Assembly: GCA_039602395.1 (NCBI GenBank) | Contig: JBCNJP010000023.1 | Location: forward strand, 26,209,061 to 26,273,060 | DNA length: 64,000 nt | Origin: Deinandra increscens subsp. villosa | Lineage: Eukaryota; Streptophyta; Magnoliopsida; Asterales; Asteraceae | Direction: 5' to 3' | In this document: positions 46,853-58,116 of the stretch, in pieces | How positions within the stretch are numbered: the first letter of the stretch is position 1 | How the letters are laid out: the number at the start of each line of letters is the position of its first letter | The notes under the pieces: model-generated | Seen by the model: the letters and a program-made list of their open reading frames with translations, nothing else | Database searches by the model: none | Told to the model about the DNA's origin: nothing | Position numbers and translations under genes: made by a program

Positions 46853-49502
46853 TGTGACATCCGAGAACTTCAAGGTTAACTTCCGTTAGACAATCTCCGT
46901 AAGTTACGTTATAAGTGTTAACTTAGTAACTAATACTTAACTAGGCCGAATACGTCCACGACCTTTGGTTGATCACCGAACCCGACCACTTGTGATATGT
47001 GTTTATGTGTTTATTGTCATTATGTGCAATGTGATTTAAACGCATGATTTAGTACTATTAATAGCATGACAAATTGTGAATCCTTGATTTGTGTGATAAA
47101 CTGTCCACTTTTGGTTTCCAGCGAAACTACCGGGCGAAACTACAGATTCGCTCGGTAGCCGGCTAAACTATTTGATTTGCATGTGTTCAGAGCCAATTTC
47201 GCTTGGCCAGCGAAACTGCCAGCGAAACTAGCCCCTGATATATATATTTTATAAAACCCTAGAAGCCTCATTTCTTGCATCATTTCACACAAAACACACA
47301 CACACTCTCCTGGAATTTCTGGTCAGCCGAGAAGCACCACGAGCCAACGTGATCTCAGCCTCGAGACATCATCCATTCAGACCCTAGATCGAATCGTGAG
47401 TCCCAAAAAAACCATTCTTTATGTATTTTCTATGTGTTTTCTTAAAAAGCATGCTTAGATCTTCATGTAATCACTTAATCTTCTGATATGATGTTTAGGA
47501 AGGCTAGATCTATCATAAAGTCTGTAACTTTACATTTGAAATCAAACCATAATAAAGATTCATGCTAGTTAGGTCATTTTAGGTTTAAAATGTGTTTTTG
47601 GTGATTTGAATGTGAAAACCCATGTTTAAGGTGTTAAAACTTACTGTTTAATGTTGGTAAATGATTATGCATGCTAAATATTGAACCACATGAAGTATGG
47701 AAGCTGTTAGATTGATTTTTAGGCTGATTTATGTGTTTTTCGCGACCAGCGAAACTGAGCTGTTCTCTGGGCGAAACTATACAGCGAAACTGTATAGATA
47801 TTCATCCAGCGATACTATGTAGCGAAACTATAGTGTCGCCCGCGAAACTAAGTAGACCTACTCGAACGAAACTACCGAGCGAACCAACCTGAACAAAAGT
47901 TCAAACCAGTTTCGAGCGAAGCTATGCTAGCGAAACTGTGTCAACAGTTTCGAGCGAAACTAGCAAGCAAAACTAGCAAGCGAAACTGTGTCATCGGGTA
48001 CTGCCTAGCGAAAGTGCTGCCCGTGCACACAGCGAAACTGTGCAACGAAACTGCATAGCGAAACTATAGCGAAACTGTTAGCGAAACTATGATCTGACCA
48101 AAACCCAAACTTGTACAACTTACTTGAATGTTATGCCATGACTTATATGATTGTGCAATAATGAAACATGCCTTGAATTCTGAATTATGTGAACCCTTGT
48201 TATGATCAACCATCGGTGTCGTGTTTCGATATGTCGTGCATAGTTCCAACGTGCTATGTTATGGGCCATAGTGACGTGAGTTAAAGATTAGACACAAAAC
48301 TAATACTTAAGACCTAAACGTGTTCTTAGGTCTTCGTTAAGCAAACAATATTTGGATTTCTTAGCAAGTGTAGCAGTGCAACCAAAGGTGAGTGTCACTA
48401 ACCCATTTACCGTGAACCCGTTCGGGTCACACAGAATAATTTAATGAAAAACAATGCTGACAACCTTATGAGTGCTATGCACCTCTCTGATGAACTTGAA
48501 AACCTAGGAGTGCTTGGCACCCACTTGATGAACTTGAAGTGTTTTATGGGAGACACTTGTGAAACGAGTAAACAACTATTTCTAAAACAAAACTGAAAAT
48601 GTTTTCGGGATTCATGAGAACCCAAAGTAAACCATTTTAATATGGCTAGTGTAGGTTAAAGTCTAAACCACATGATATCACATGATTTCTAAGGATTGCC
48701 TTATAACTGAAAAAGTCCTCAACTTAATTGTACCATTAATTGTAAAGCGAGGGGATGTTGGGTAGATCTACTGGAGTTTGACAAACTCCGCCTCGTGACA
48801 CTGGAGGTGCACGGAGGTATAATATCAGCCTATCTGACCGTGGTCCCGAGAGGACACGGGGGAGGCAAAGCCGCGATGACGTAGGTCCGCAAAACAAAAT
48901 AGATGATGGCAATGCCACTACAATAATAGTCAGCTTTGGTACAAACTTCCTTAGTGCATGGAACAACGGATTAGCTACCCGCGATATCGGTTGAGCACTT
49001 TAATTATACAAAACTAGTACATACCCGATAACGTATGTTACGGACATTACTTTCACTAAACTACAATACCATATCTATGGACATCACTAAGCATTGCTTT
49101 TCACAAATAACTACTTCATAAGTATATGTTGATACGATTATGATTATGAGACCGGGCCACTGCGTGACAAGCCCACTATGAACTCACCAACCGTTAGGTT
49201 GACACTTGTATGGTTTTCACTTTTGCAGATCGTTGAGGAGTATTCCGGAACGGGTTGGCATGGCACATGAAGACATTTTACTTTTGGATAAAATTACTTG
49301 AGAATTTAAAAACAATGAATTTGTAAAGCACGTGGATAGTGCTAAGATAATATTTTTCCGCTGCGTATTTTGAGACTTTATTTATGACGTGTGTTTGGAC
49401 TGACTCTGATTCGTTTAGTATTTGTAACTAATGGTTGTGGTCCTGTTTGCTCGCACCCCTTAATGGTATAAATTCCGTTAGTGGTTATTTGGGGGTGTGA
49501 CA
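46853..49502 (+). mobile_element. 2.65-kb solo LTR (probable chromovirus type) with GCGAAACT words
   Basis: It starts TGTGACATCC, ends GGTGTGACA, and ACTTG flanks both sides (46848-46852, 49503-49507). There is no internal PBS, PPT, coding domain or second terminal copy, so a solo LTR is the simplest reading. A TATA-like TTTATAAAA (about 47248-47256) and a TTTTCCGCTGC motif near the 3' end resemble Tekay/Del LTRs. It lies between the gag ATG and the PBS of gypsy 2 and is younger than it. Confidence 0.85.
47120..48092 (+). repeat. GCGAAACT word clusters on both sides of the LTR TATA box
   Basis: Four perfect GCGAAACT words lie just upstream of the TATA box (47121-47229), plus inverted and variant forms. 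After a ~500-base plain interval, 12 perfect copies and about seven one-base variants fall within 47748-48090. Spacing is irregular (about 10-45 bases), so this is not a simple tandem repeat. Confidence 0.85.
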
Positions 49503-49506
49503 ACTT

Positions 49507-49524
49507 GCCCCACGGTGGGCGCCA
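49507..49524 (-). promoter_or_regulatory. Primer-binding site of gypsy 2
   Basis: The minus strand reads TGGCGCCCACCGTGGGGC, three bases from the LTR, the same as gypsy 1. Its outer base overlaps the TSD of the solo-LTR insertion. Confidence 0.87.
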
Positions 49525-49527
49525 AAC

Positions 49528-50169
49528 TGTTTTGGTCAAAAATTCACTTAGGAATCATGTATTCCAAACTTAGATTGTGAGGTAGTGTGCTTAACTATCA
49601 AATGAGCAAGTAATCCAAGTTAGGATGATGACACAAGGATTTAGCGAGGAAAACTCCAGAATCCTTCGAGTTGCCTCTAGGAATCCTGGATAAAAACCTC
49701 GGGTGCCGGCCGAAAAACCGCCACCAAGTCAATGTTATTAATGATCAAGCAATTCGTTACAACGGGTTGGAGGTTTGATCGATCAAAGCTAAGTGTTACA
49801 ATGATTTGTAGTCGTAGACGAGCTAATGTAAATGTGTTGTGTGTGTTCCTATTAATCGAGTCCTCGTTTATATAACAAACTAACGACTAACTAACTATCC
49901 GGGATTCCCGGGATCCTCTTTCTCCACTTCTTGTGACCGTTGAAGGAGATGCGACCCACTCTCCCACGTGCTAGTCAGTTTTGGACCGAGTCTTCAGGAG
50001 ATGGTTAGGCTCCATAACGTTCCTGAAAACAAATAAAGCACATGGCAAAAATAAGGGTTAGTCGATAATAAAATTTCAGGATACCTGACTGGACGGAATT
50101 CCCAAACCATAGCGAGATTCCTAGTCTTACGCAGCTTCTCTGTGAGCATCCTGAAATTGACCCCTAACA
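49528..50169 (-). repeat. 5' LTR of gypsy 2
   Basis: 642 bp, TG..CA, followed by TSD CTCTC. Near-identical to 37172-37819. Confidence 0.95.
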
Positions 50170-53100
50170 CTCTCCTTTTAGGAAATTTCGTCCCGAAATT
50201 TAAGAAGTAGACTCAATTCAGAGCGCTAACAGCTTGAATGAGTAAGTTCTCGCACTCCCAGGCGGATTCTAAGTTCTTTCCATCATTGGAATCCCACTTT
50301 GCTTAGGATTTCTAATTCCCGTTTCGTTATCCCTACCGGATGCTCTATAAGCTTCATCCTTTGTTAATCCCCAACTTCCCAAGTGGAACTATGAGCAATT
50401 CGCTTGATAGACACTTTCTCAAATAGGCTCAGATGCATGAAATACGTTATGAGTTTAACTCATGACTTTCGATAAGCACGTTCTATTGTCGATAAGACCA
50501 ATACACTCAACGGTTTCGAAGGATTCCTTCGCTTAATGAGTTTAGCTACCCTCGTTCTCCCTAAACGAATGATTCTTTTTTTTAAAGAATAAATTTTCTC
50601 GTGCTCAAGCACACAGCTTTTTGCCAATTTCGGACAATTCTTTTTTTTCTTGCTCATTATGAGTTGACCGTTGCCTGCCTCTGTCTCACAGGTCAGTGAT
50701 TCATAGTTATGCCCATCTCGTGCTTCAAATGAGGCTACCTCCTTTCTGGCGTGATAATAGTCGTTTCAGGAATCTCTTCATCTTAAGTAGGTTAGATCTC
50801 GTAACTCTTGCCAAATTAACTTCGCATGTCCAAAGCTTGACTCTTGATGCTTTTTACAAGAACACTCCGAGGTTCTTGGTAAATCTCGGTTTCTTGAACC
50901 AAAGGAATCGAATAAAAGCATCACGACAAGATAACCTCTCTCAAGTGTAGATGAACGAACTATTTCGATCCATCCGTTCTCGTATAAGCTAAGAGTATAG
51001 ATTTTGCAAACCCGGTTGATAATATCCTAGACCATACCACGTTGATACCAAATCTCAGACAATTCTCATCATGATGTATAATTCCCATTACCTCTCTCTT
51101 CCAATTCGGAATCACAAGTTGCTTGACCAAACTCGATGGCTTTTAATTTCCGGTTTTCGACCTTCAAATAGGCCAAACATTCATTTACGCGTCCATTTCC
51201 TTACGTGGAAATGTGTAGACCACTTGCAAATGACGGTGCTCCTCCTCCTAACTTAGTCGTACGGAGTACTTAAACGTATGGGCTTCGTTCGCGGTTAACT
51301 ACTCTATGGTTTTTCACATTTAGACATTCTCAGTTCGCCAACGAACATTGGCTCTAATTCGATTGGCTCTTATGCTGACGGTCTAAGTATCACAAGACTT
51401 TAAGTTCATGTCCCAAATTTTCTCCTTTCCAGTGCCTTGCCCGAACATTCAGGTTCCGACTTGGCAACTTGAAATGATTCGTCTGTTACCACACACATAC
51501 TTGCTCTGGTCTTTCTTAATCAGGGCATTGACTATCACGCTAGTCCTCCTTGGATATCGTCTGATGGTACGTTCCCAATCTACCGAACAGTTCCTCTCGT
51601 AGATGGTATTTTACGAATAGCTTTTACTAGGTTAAAGATAAGCTGAAGATCCTTGTAATCGGTCTAAATCTCGCATTCGGTACCATTCAAGGAATATCTC
51701 CAGGTCTTCAACACAAAGTACTCTATAAAATTTGAGACGTAAGTGACGTCTTTATCGCGCCTTGCAACATCCATCCCCTCCCCGAATGGAGTTATCGCAA
51801 TCTACCATGGAATCCCGACATTTTCTTAACGAAAATCGGATGAGCATGATGCAAGGCTTTTACTTTCTAAGCTGAAGACTATATCTCCGGTTCCTTGTTC
51901 CAGTTCCCGTCATGTGGATATGTCGCTCCCTCGTGAGTTAGGACGATCAAAGTTTGAGCAATTTGGAGAAACGAATTCTCTACGATTAGCCTGTGATTGC
52001 ATGCTAAATTGATGAATTAACGTACTCTGGTCAGCATTCCGATGTATGCTAATTTCTTAATTTACTTGCTTACTTTGACAGCCCGCTTGATAGCTTGTCT
52101 TATAAAAGACACGACTCGAAAATTGCTCACATTACGCAGTTTCTCAGTCTCAGAAGTCGTTCTTTTGTCTACATGACTGCCCAATCGCATTACCGCATGC
52201 ACTCTCGATTCGTAAAACTCGCGATTACTCACAACACACGGATTGAGTTTCGGAAAAACATCGGCGTTCGTCCCTCTTGGACCCCCAATCCTTGAAGGTT
52301 AGTTCTTGAGTCAGTTCCAATAGCAGGTTAATCTTGATGCTGCTATCAAACCATCATTTCGCAACAGAAGGCACTGATCCCTAGTAATCACGTCTCCGAA
52401 ATTTCTGTCAACTGGTGCGCACTTGAAGAATCTCACTTTGCTTTTCAACGAATGAAGGATGAATCTTCTTCCCGGTAATCCTTTCGATTCAATTTCACTC
52501 TTTCTAAGGCTTATTTAATACGAGTCGATAGGGCACTTGAGCATTTGGCGTTGCTCCATGTGCCACATTGGACCAAATCTCTGACTACAAAAATAGAGGA
52601 ATCCTAACAGACCTCACGGTACACACTCAACGGATTTTAAACGATTAGGGTTCTTCTCGACAAAACTTTTGAGTAGCCATCCCTCACACCGAATCTGACT
52701 AGATACGCTTCACTGCCATACAATCCTCTTCTAGTTGCTTCGGCTGACTGCCCCATGACAACCTCGTCAAAGTTCTATAAAGGTAGCAGTAGCAAATTTT
52801 AGGCTCGCATAACGACCCAACGGTCTTAACGCCGTACCTCCGATGGCATAGCTTGCACCACTTTCCTACCGCGCATAAATTTTATAGGATACTCGAGTCC
52901 TAACGAACTATTCGTAACTCAATTGACAACATGGGTTTAACTCAATTGACGTTGAATGATAATAGCAAAACAAGACACATATTGAGGAAAAGTACTTACC
53001 ACTGATGCTTCGTCTTTCTTCAGGCTTCTTCCACCTTGACCTCAATTAATCCCTTCAAGCTTGTTCCACCATTTCCATTGCTGGTATGGATGCCTCTCTT

Positions 53101-53219
53101 TAGTCTTGGGCAATCCCTCTTGAGGTTTCCTATTCGGCCACACTTGAAGCATCCCAATTGACTCCTTTGATTGCTTTTCCTCCCCTTTATGTCATTCCTG
53201 CAATCTTCTGCTCTATGCC
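50170..53219 (-). pseudogene. Decayed chromovirus-like gag-pol (Tekay/Del type)
   Basis: No long frame survives, but translated scraps fall in Ty3/gypsy order on the minus strand. A gag knuckle GCFKCGRIGNLKRDCP (His replaced by Asn) is at about 53040-53180, and a possible RT scrap with FVKK is near 51825. An RNase H segment resembling WRYSLNGTECEI-stop-TDYKDLQ is at 51640-51720. Integrase scraps (LKVENRKLK..EFGQ type) are at 51090-51230. A TTTCGGGACGAAATTT end motif is at 50175-50200. Gypsy 2 and gypsy 3 both inserted into it. Confidence 0.7.
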
Positions 53220-53850
53220 TGTTTTGGTCAAAAATTCGCAAAGGAATTTCGTATTCCAAACTTAGAATGTGAGGTAGTGTGCTTGTCAATATGCTCGAAA
53301 TGTAAAACTAAACACAAGGATGTAACGAGGGAAAAATCCAGGATTCTTCGAGTTGCCTCTAGGAATCCTAGCAAAAAAACCTCGGGAGCCGGCCTGAAGG
53401 GCCCGCTACCACACAATTTTTATTGATAGGAAACTGAAAATTACAAGTGTTTTGGAGGTTTGATCGATCAGGCTAAGTGTTACAGAGATCGCATGCTATC
53501 AGAGCTAAAGCGTGAATGAGTTGTGTGTTCCTATTGATCGAGTCCTCGTTTATATAACAAACTAACAACTAACTAACTAACCGGGATTCTCGAGATCTTC
53601 TTTCACCACTTCTCTTGACCGTTGAAGGAGGTGCGACCCACTTTTCCACGTGCCAGTTAGTTAAGACCGAGTCTTCAGGAGGTGGTTAAGCTCTATAACG
53701 ATCCTGAAAACAAATAAAGCACATGGCAAAAATAAAGGTTAGTCGATAATAAATATTCAGGATACCTGACTGGACAGGATTCCCAAACCGTAGCGAGATT
53801 CCTGGTCTTATGTAGCTTTTCTGTGAGCATCCTGAAATCGACCCCTAACA
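53220..53850 (-). repeat. 3' LTR of gypsy 3
   Basis: 631 bp, TGTTTTGG to CCCCTAACA on the plus strand, with a TATATAAA box on the minus strand. It is more diverged from the gypsy 2 LTRs than they are from each other. Confidence 0.92.
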
Positions 53851-53868
53851 ATTGCCCCCGAATCTCGG
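53851..53868 (-). promoter_or_regulatory. Polypurine tract of gypsy 3
   Basis: The minus strand reads CCGAGATTCGGGGGCAAT, identical to that of gypsy 2. Confidence 0.85.
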
Positions 53869-54131
53869 CTGCCTGTGGATAAGATTTACAGCTGGCGAGA
53901 TTCGCTTAACCCAGAAGTTCACGCCGTTATTACGGTAAAAGCAGTTGGATGTGACGTTTTTTACGGCGTCCGATTGATGGGATAACCATCATTACTTTTC
54001 TTTAAATACCAAGATTCCGAGATCATAACTTCACCATCTTCTCCCAAAAAACCCTTTGGAGCTTCTTCGACGTTTCAGGTCAGTTTCTTCTCTTCTTCTC
54101 CGGCTTCTTTTCATTTTACTTTATTCCGGTC

Positions 54132-55839
54132 ATGGCGAAGAAGAACACTCGTTCTGCCACTCCTTCCTCCTCGTTGAACATCGAGGACTTCATTGATCAG
54201 GGGATTCTTCCCTACAATGAAGAAGAAACCTGCAATTTCTCCGACGGCAACATCCGCCAGTTGAAGGAGTCTGGTCTTTTTCCGCCGTCGGCCGTCATTC
54301 GGAGTTTCGATTCCCGGCTGAAGGCCGATTGCATGTCCAAAACCTGGGTTTGTTTTCTCTACTATCCTTTCCTTCTTGGAATGTCCTATCCCTTTCCGGC
54401 CATCGTAAACGAATTCTTCAAAATCACCGGCCTTTCCTACTCCCAAACAATGTCGATGGTATGGATGATTCTTTTCTCTCTTGATAACTTGAACAATTCC
54501 CGAAAGCTTGAGATGGGGATTCCCGAAGTTTGTGCCGCTTATAACCTGAGAACCCACGGGTTCAGTTGCTTCGTTCTTCAAGCCCGCTCTTCCTACTCCA
54601 ATTGATTCCTCGTGCGTCACACAATGATCACGACTGGAAGAGAAAGTTCTTTTTTGTCAAACGTGAATCCATTGTTGGGGGTGATTCATTGCCGATGAAG
54701 TGGGTTCTGAAGGGTAGGAAACTAATTTAGGCATTGTATTTGAGTTTCTTTGAATTTTTCTAATGATCTTATAATGTTTCTTGCAGCTCCCAAATTTTTC
54801 TGATCTTGTTGAAGTGACTGAAGAAGCTGTAGAGAGGACTGCCTCTTTTCTGGAGATCCCACCTGCTGACAGAACCTTCGCTATCGAGAGCGCCAACATC
54901 GAACAAAGCTTCTCAATCAATCATTCAGAAGCCGTCATGTCTAGTACGTAGTTGAACTTCTCGAGCATATGTTTTGAATTAGGCTTCCTAATCCTGACTG
55001 CTTTCTTTATTTCATACTAGCAGCTCCCAAGCCTGCAACTGGATTCTCCCTGGATGATCTAACCTCCTACCTGGAGATGAAAGAGGTGAAGCCCGAGCCC
55101 CTGGCCAGCATCCGACCTCCTATTACCAGGGCCAAAACAGCTTCCTCCAGCAAGAAGAGGAAGGGCTCGGAGGGTACTGTATTCCTGGAGAGCTTTGATG
55201 GACTGAGCCCCGCGGAAACTGGTAACAAGCTTCTTAGCCTGCATACAACGACAAAACTGGTAAGTGTATACATAGGATTCTCATACCTTAGCCGCATCCG
55301 GCAAATGGCTGAGATTCCTAATTGACCCCATTGTCTTTCTTTCACAGGGCATCGAGCAGCTTAGCGCTGCGTGCATTGAGGCTGAGACCAAGTTGGCAAT
55401 GGTCCAAAAGAAGCTTGATGACGCAAGGAACACCATCCGCATCCAGGGTGAGATAGCTGAGGGCAAAACCCGTGATTATGAGCACAAGCTGAGAGAGCAA
55501 GAGCTGAGGTTCCAGGTAGCCGCGCAGATGGAGGATCCTATCTCCAAGCAGTCAGCTGCTCGCAGTGTGCTCCAGGCAATGCTGAAAATGGCAGCAGAAG
55601 CTCAAGCTGAGGGGGTCACTTGCTCGAAATGGATGGTGGATGCCTGGAAGCTATCCTTGGAGACACTGGAGAAGGCTGGAATCCCGACTAGTGAGGACAA
55701 GCTTCCTTTGGTTGATGCTGTCGGTGCTGATGCGGGTGAAAAGGGGAAGTTAGTGGAGAAGGTAGACGAAGAAGATGCTGGCGGGAAGCTGGAGGTTCCC
55801 GAGAAGGCGATGGGCGATGAAGACGATGCAACGGTCTGA
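54132..55839 (+). pseudogene. Antisense ORF of gypsy 3, four exons, two compensating indels
   Basis: Proposed exons are 54132-54713, 54787-54943, 55024-55259 and 55348-55839. Splice sites are conserved with 38099-39724. One C is missing near 54598, which leads to TGA at 54603-54605 and a 157-residue product. One extra T near 54797 restores the frame for exons 2-4. Exon 4 begins with 60 bases absent from gypsy 2. The N-terminal PF04195-type region is easily aligned (FPAIVNEFFKITGLSYSQTM). Confidence 0.8.
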
Positions 55840-57049
55840 GCCCTCTTTTTTAGTCTGTAGTTTGTTTTGGTGAAGTGTATGTCTTTAAACAATTTCCTTT
55901 CCTTGTCTTTGCTGAAACAATACTAGAACAAGTAACAACAATGGTTGGGGATCCTGGTGGAGGGATCTTGCAGTTTGCAAGACGAAGCCAGGGTTCCCAA
56001 TAAGCTTTTGACCTATGAGCTTCCCAAGGGGAGGGATCCTGAGGTTTTCAGGACGAACTTTGGGAAGCTCAAATCCCGTTATGTTAATAATATTACCGTA
56101 TTTTGATCATTTCGAATGTGTTTTGCATTTACTTTGTATATTTTTAGAAATTCGAAACATGGTCGGTAACAAAAATTCATCTAAATCAATTATTAATTTT
56201 GTGGTGAAGTTTAAAATCTCTATAGGGTTAAGGTCAATTAAATCAAATAAACATACTATTCTAGCCTTTAGAATTTTGCTTAGGCAATAATCTCTATATA
56301 ATCGAGAATCCTATCAGGAAACCTCACTGGGATCCTGACAGGTTACCTTATAGAGTTTCAGACCGTTGGCTTCAGGATTCTGACGAGAATCTCATTTATG
56401 TTGGAACTTGTGATCTTGGGAAGGCCTTTCCTCAGAATTCTGACAGGAATCCTAACCAAATATAATCTTTCGCAGCTCAAAGCCTCAATCGACTTTTAGA
56501 TTCAAACGATCATTTCTTTTTTCACCTTGTTTGGGATTCCTACGGGAATCCTGAATACACTTTTCTCGGCATTCGTCTCAACTTACTCCAGAACCTGAAA
56601 CAATCATAAGAAGCTTCTTGGCCTTCGGCCGAAGCTGATGCTTCCGAGAGCAAGTTAAGTTTAAAAATGAGCTGGGAATAAACCCGTGCATTTCTGGGGA
56701 CAAGCCCGTGCAATTCTGGGGACAAGCCCGTGCAATTCTGGGGACAGGCCCGTGCAATTCTGGGGACAGGCCCGTGCAATTCTGGGGACAAGCCCGTGCA
56801 ATTATGGGGACAAGCCCGTGCAATTCTGGGGACAAGCTCGTGCAATTCTGGGGACAAGCCCGTGCAATTCTGGGGACAAGCCCGTGCAATTCTGGGGACA
56901 AGCCCGTGCAATTCTGGGGACAAGCCCGTACGTATGTGACATGAAAATGCCAAAACCTTAGATAACACGTTAGTGTTATAAACCTCGTACCTTGGATTAT
57001 TTATACAGTGAGGTCCTTGGAATTCTGCCTGAGATTCTCAATGGGATTC
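55840..57049 (-). other. Non-coding spacer of gypsy 3
   Basis: No gene. It corresponds to 39725-40972 of gypsy 2, but the GGGGACAAGC repeat is expanded and a ~370-base block is missing (junction near 56985). Long shadow frames over the repeat arise because a 22-base unit without stops rotates through all frames. Confidence 0.8.
56683..56924. repeat. 22-bp tandem array, 11 units
   Basis: The unit is close to CCCGTGCAATTCTGGGGACA plus AG. Eleven units in perfect register (242 bases) carry only a few single-base variants (ACAGG, ATTAT, CTCG, CATTT). Gypsy 2 has two units at the same place and gypsy 1 has diverged forms. There are no spacers. Confidence 0.97.
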
Positions 57050-57733
57050 TCACATAAAATACGCTTTAAGGTGGACATCATTCCAAGCTCTTGGCATAGG
57101 TTCTCCTTCCATATTTATCGGACGATATGCCCCCTTTCCTTCTTCAGAATCTATAAGGAAGGGCCTTCCCACTTGGGTGCCAACTTCCCATCAGCAGGAT
57201 TGGTAGTATTCTGAAAAGCTTTCCTCAAGACCAAGTCACCTACTTGGAATCTTCTCAGCCTGGTGTTCTTGTTATAAGATTTCGCTATCCGCTGTTGATA
57301 AGACGCCATTCGGATTCTGGCCATATCTTTGAGCTCCTCAACTGTTTCGAGATCCTGAAGGAGATTCTGGCTGTTGGTTCCAGGATCTTGGCAATTGACT
57401 CTGGCTGTTGGGAGTACCATCTCTATAGGAATCACAGCTTCTGCCCCAAATACTAACGAGAAAGGCGTTTGGCCGGTAGCGTTTTTAGGTGTAGTTATGT
57501 CTGCCCAGAGGACAAATGGCAGCTCCTCAACCCATTTACCTTTCTTAGAGCCCAACTTCTTCTTGAGATTGGTCATGATGATTTTATTGCTGGATTCTGC
57601 CTGCCCATTAGCCTGAGGGTGGACAGGTGTTGAAGTGATCATCTTGATGCCCCAGCTTTCACAAAATCTTGTTGTTCTCTTGCCTATAAACTGGGAGCCA
57701 TTATCGCATATGATCTCTGCCGGAATCCCAAAC
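57050..57733 (-). pseudogene. Integrase C-terminal part of gypsy 3
   Basis: The minus-strand frame from 57642 shows PVHPQANGQAESSNKI (with the catalytic Glu) through RRFQVGDLVLRKAFQNT. A 1-base deletion near 57150 shifts the end. The upper edge, at the ICDNGSQF / FGIPAEI part, is the family C insertion point (target CCCAAA-like). Confidence 0.88.
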
Positions 57734-58102
57734 TGTTAGAGCATATTCCTATGCTATGAGTGTCTCGTGTATTGTATCTATGTGAGCGTGTCTAAGTGAT
57801 AGTTGTAGTGACTATTTGGTTATGGGCGTATCACATGGTCCGGCGGACCATGTGGTCCGGCGTACCAGTTGGTACGTTGGGCGTTTAGTCATTTACTATA
57901 AATAGGTTCGTGTTAGAATGTGCAAGGAACTAGTTGGAACCAGTTCAGTCATTCTACACCTTTCTGTGTGTGTTTCTAGAGAGAGAAACTAGAGAGAACT
58001 TCATTGTATCTTCAAGTGATCAATAAGATTTCTCTTATTTACATCCGTTGTTACTATGATTGATTGATACACGCAGTAGTAAGATCGAATCTCGTTTCTA
58101 CA
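57734..58102 (+). repeat. 5' LTR of family C element
   Basis: 369 bp, TGTTAGAGC to TTTCTACA. U3 holds the palindrome ATGGTCCGGCGGACCAT (57835-57851) and a second GTGGTCCGGCGTACC word (57852-57866). TATAAATAG follows at 57897-57905. Confidence 0.95.
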
Positions 58103-58104
58103 AG

Positions 58105-58116
58105 TGGTATCAGAGC
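58105..58116 (+). promoter_or_regulatory. Primer-binding site of family C element
   Basis: TGGTATCAGAGC two bases after the LTR, complementary to initiator tRNA-Met. Confidence 0.95.

Larger units (their letters stand above)
37172..50169 (-). mobile_element. Gypsy 2, complete Tat-like Ty3/gypsy element with antisense ORF
   Basis: Both LTRs are present (37172-37819, 49528-50169) with TSD CTCTC on either side (37167-37171, 50170-50174). The order on the minus strand is LTR, PBS, [solo-LTR insertion], gag, protease, RT, RNase H, integrase, non-coding, antisense ORF, PPT, LTR. Net length without the insertion is about 10.3 kb. The LTRs differ by about five substitutions and one 6-bp indel, so insertion is fairly recent. 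An antisense gene beside the 3' LTR is known from Tat-lineage (Retand-like) elements. Confidence 0.95.
53220..57733 (-). mobile_element. Gypsy 3, Tat-like element, 3' part
   Basis: The 3' LTR (53220-53850), PPT, antisense ORF, tandem-repeat spacer and integrase C-terminus are present. The rest lies beyond family C, which inserted at 57733/57734 within integrase. The left flank ATGCC (53215-53219) is the expected TSD. It aligns closely with gypsy 2. Confidence 0.92.

Noticed and set aside
53020..53289. 89-residue frame with a knuckle taken as a separate gene
   Set aside because: Its first ~20 residues come from the gypsy 3 LTR; the rest is the end of a decayed chromovirus gag with the knuckle His lost.
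56683..56924. CRISPR-like direct repeats
   Set aside because: Units are contiguous without spacers, in a plant retrotransposon spacer.
56540..56968. Long overlapping frames on both strands encoding repeats such as ACPQNCTGLSPELHG
   Set aside because: They come from the stop-free 22-bp tandem array, which is open in all frames because 22 is not a multiple of three. No start context or conservation in gypsy 2.
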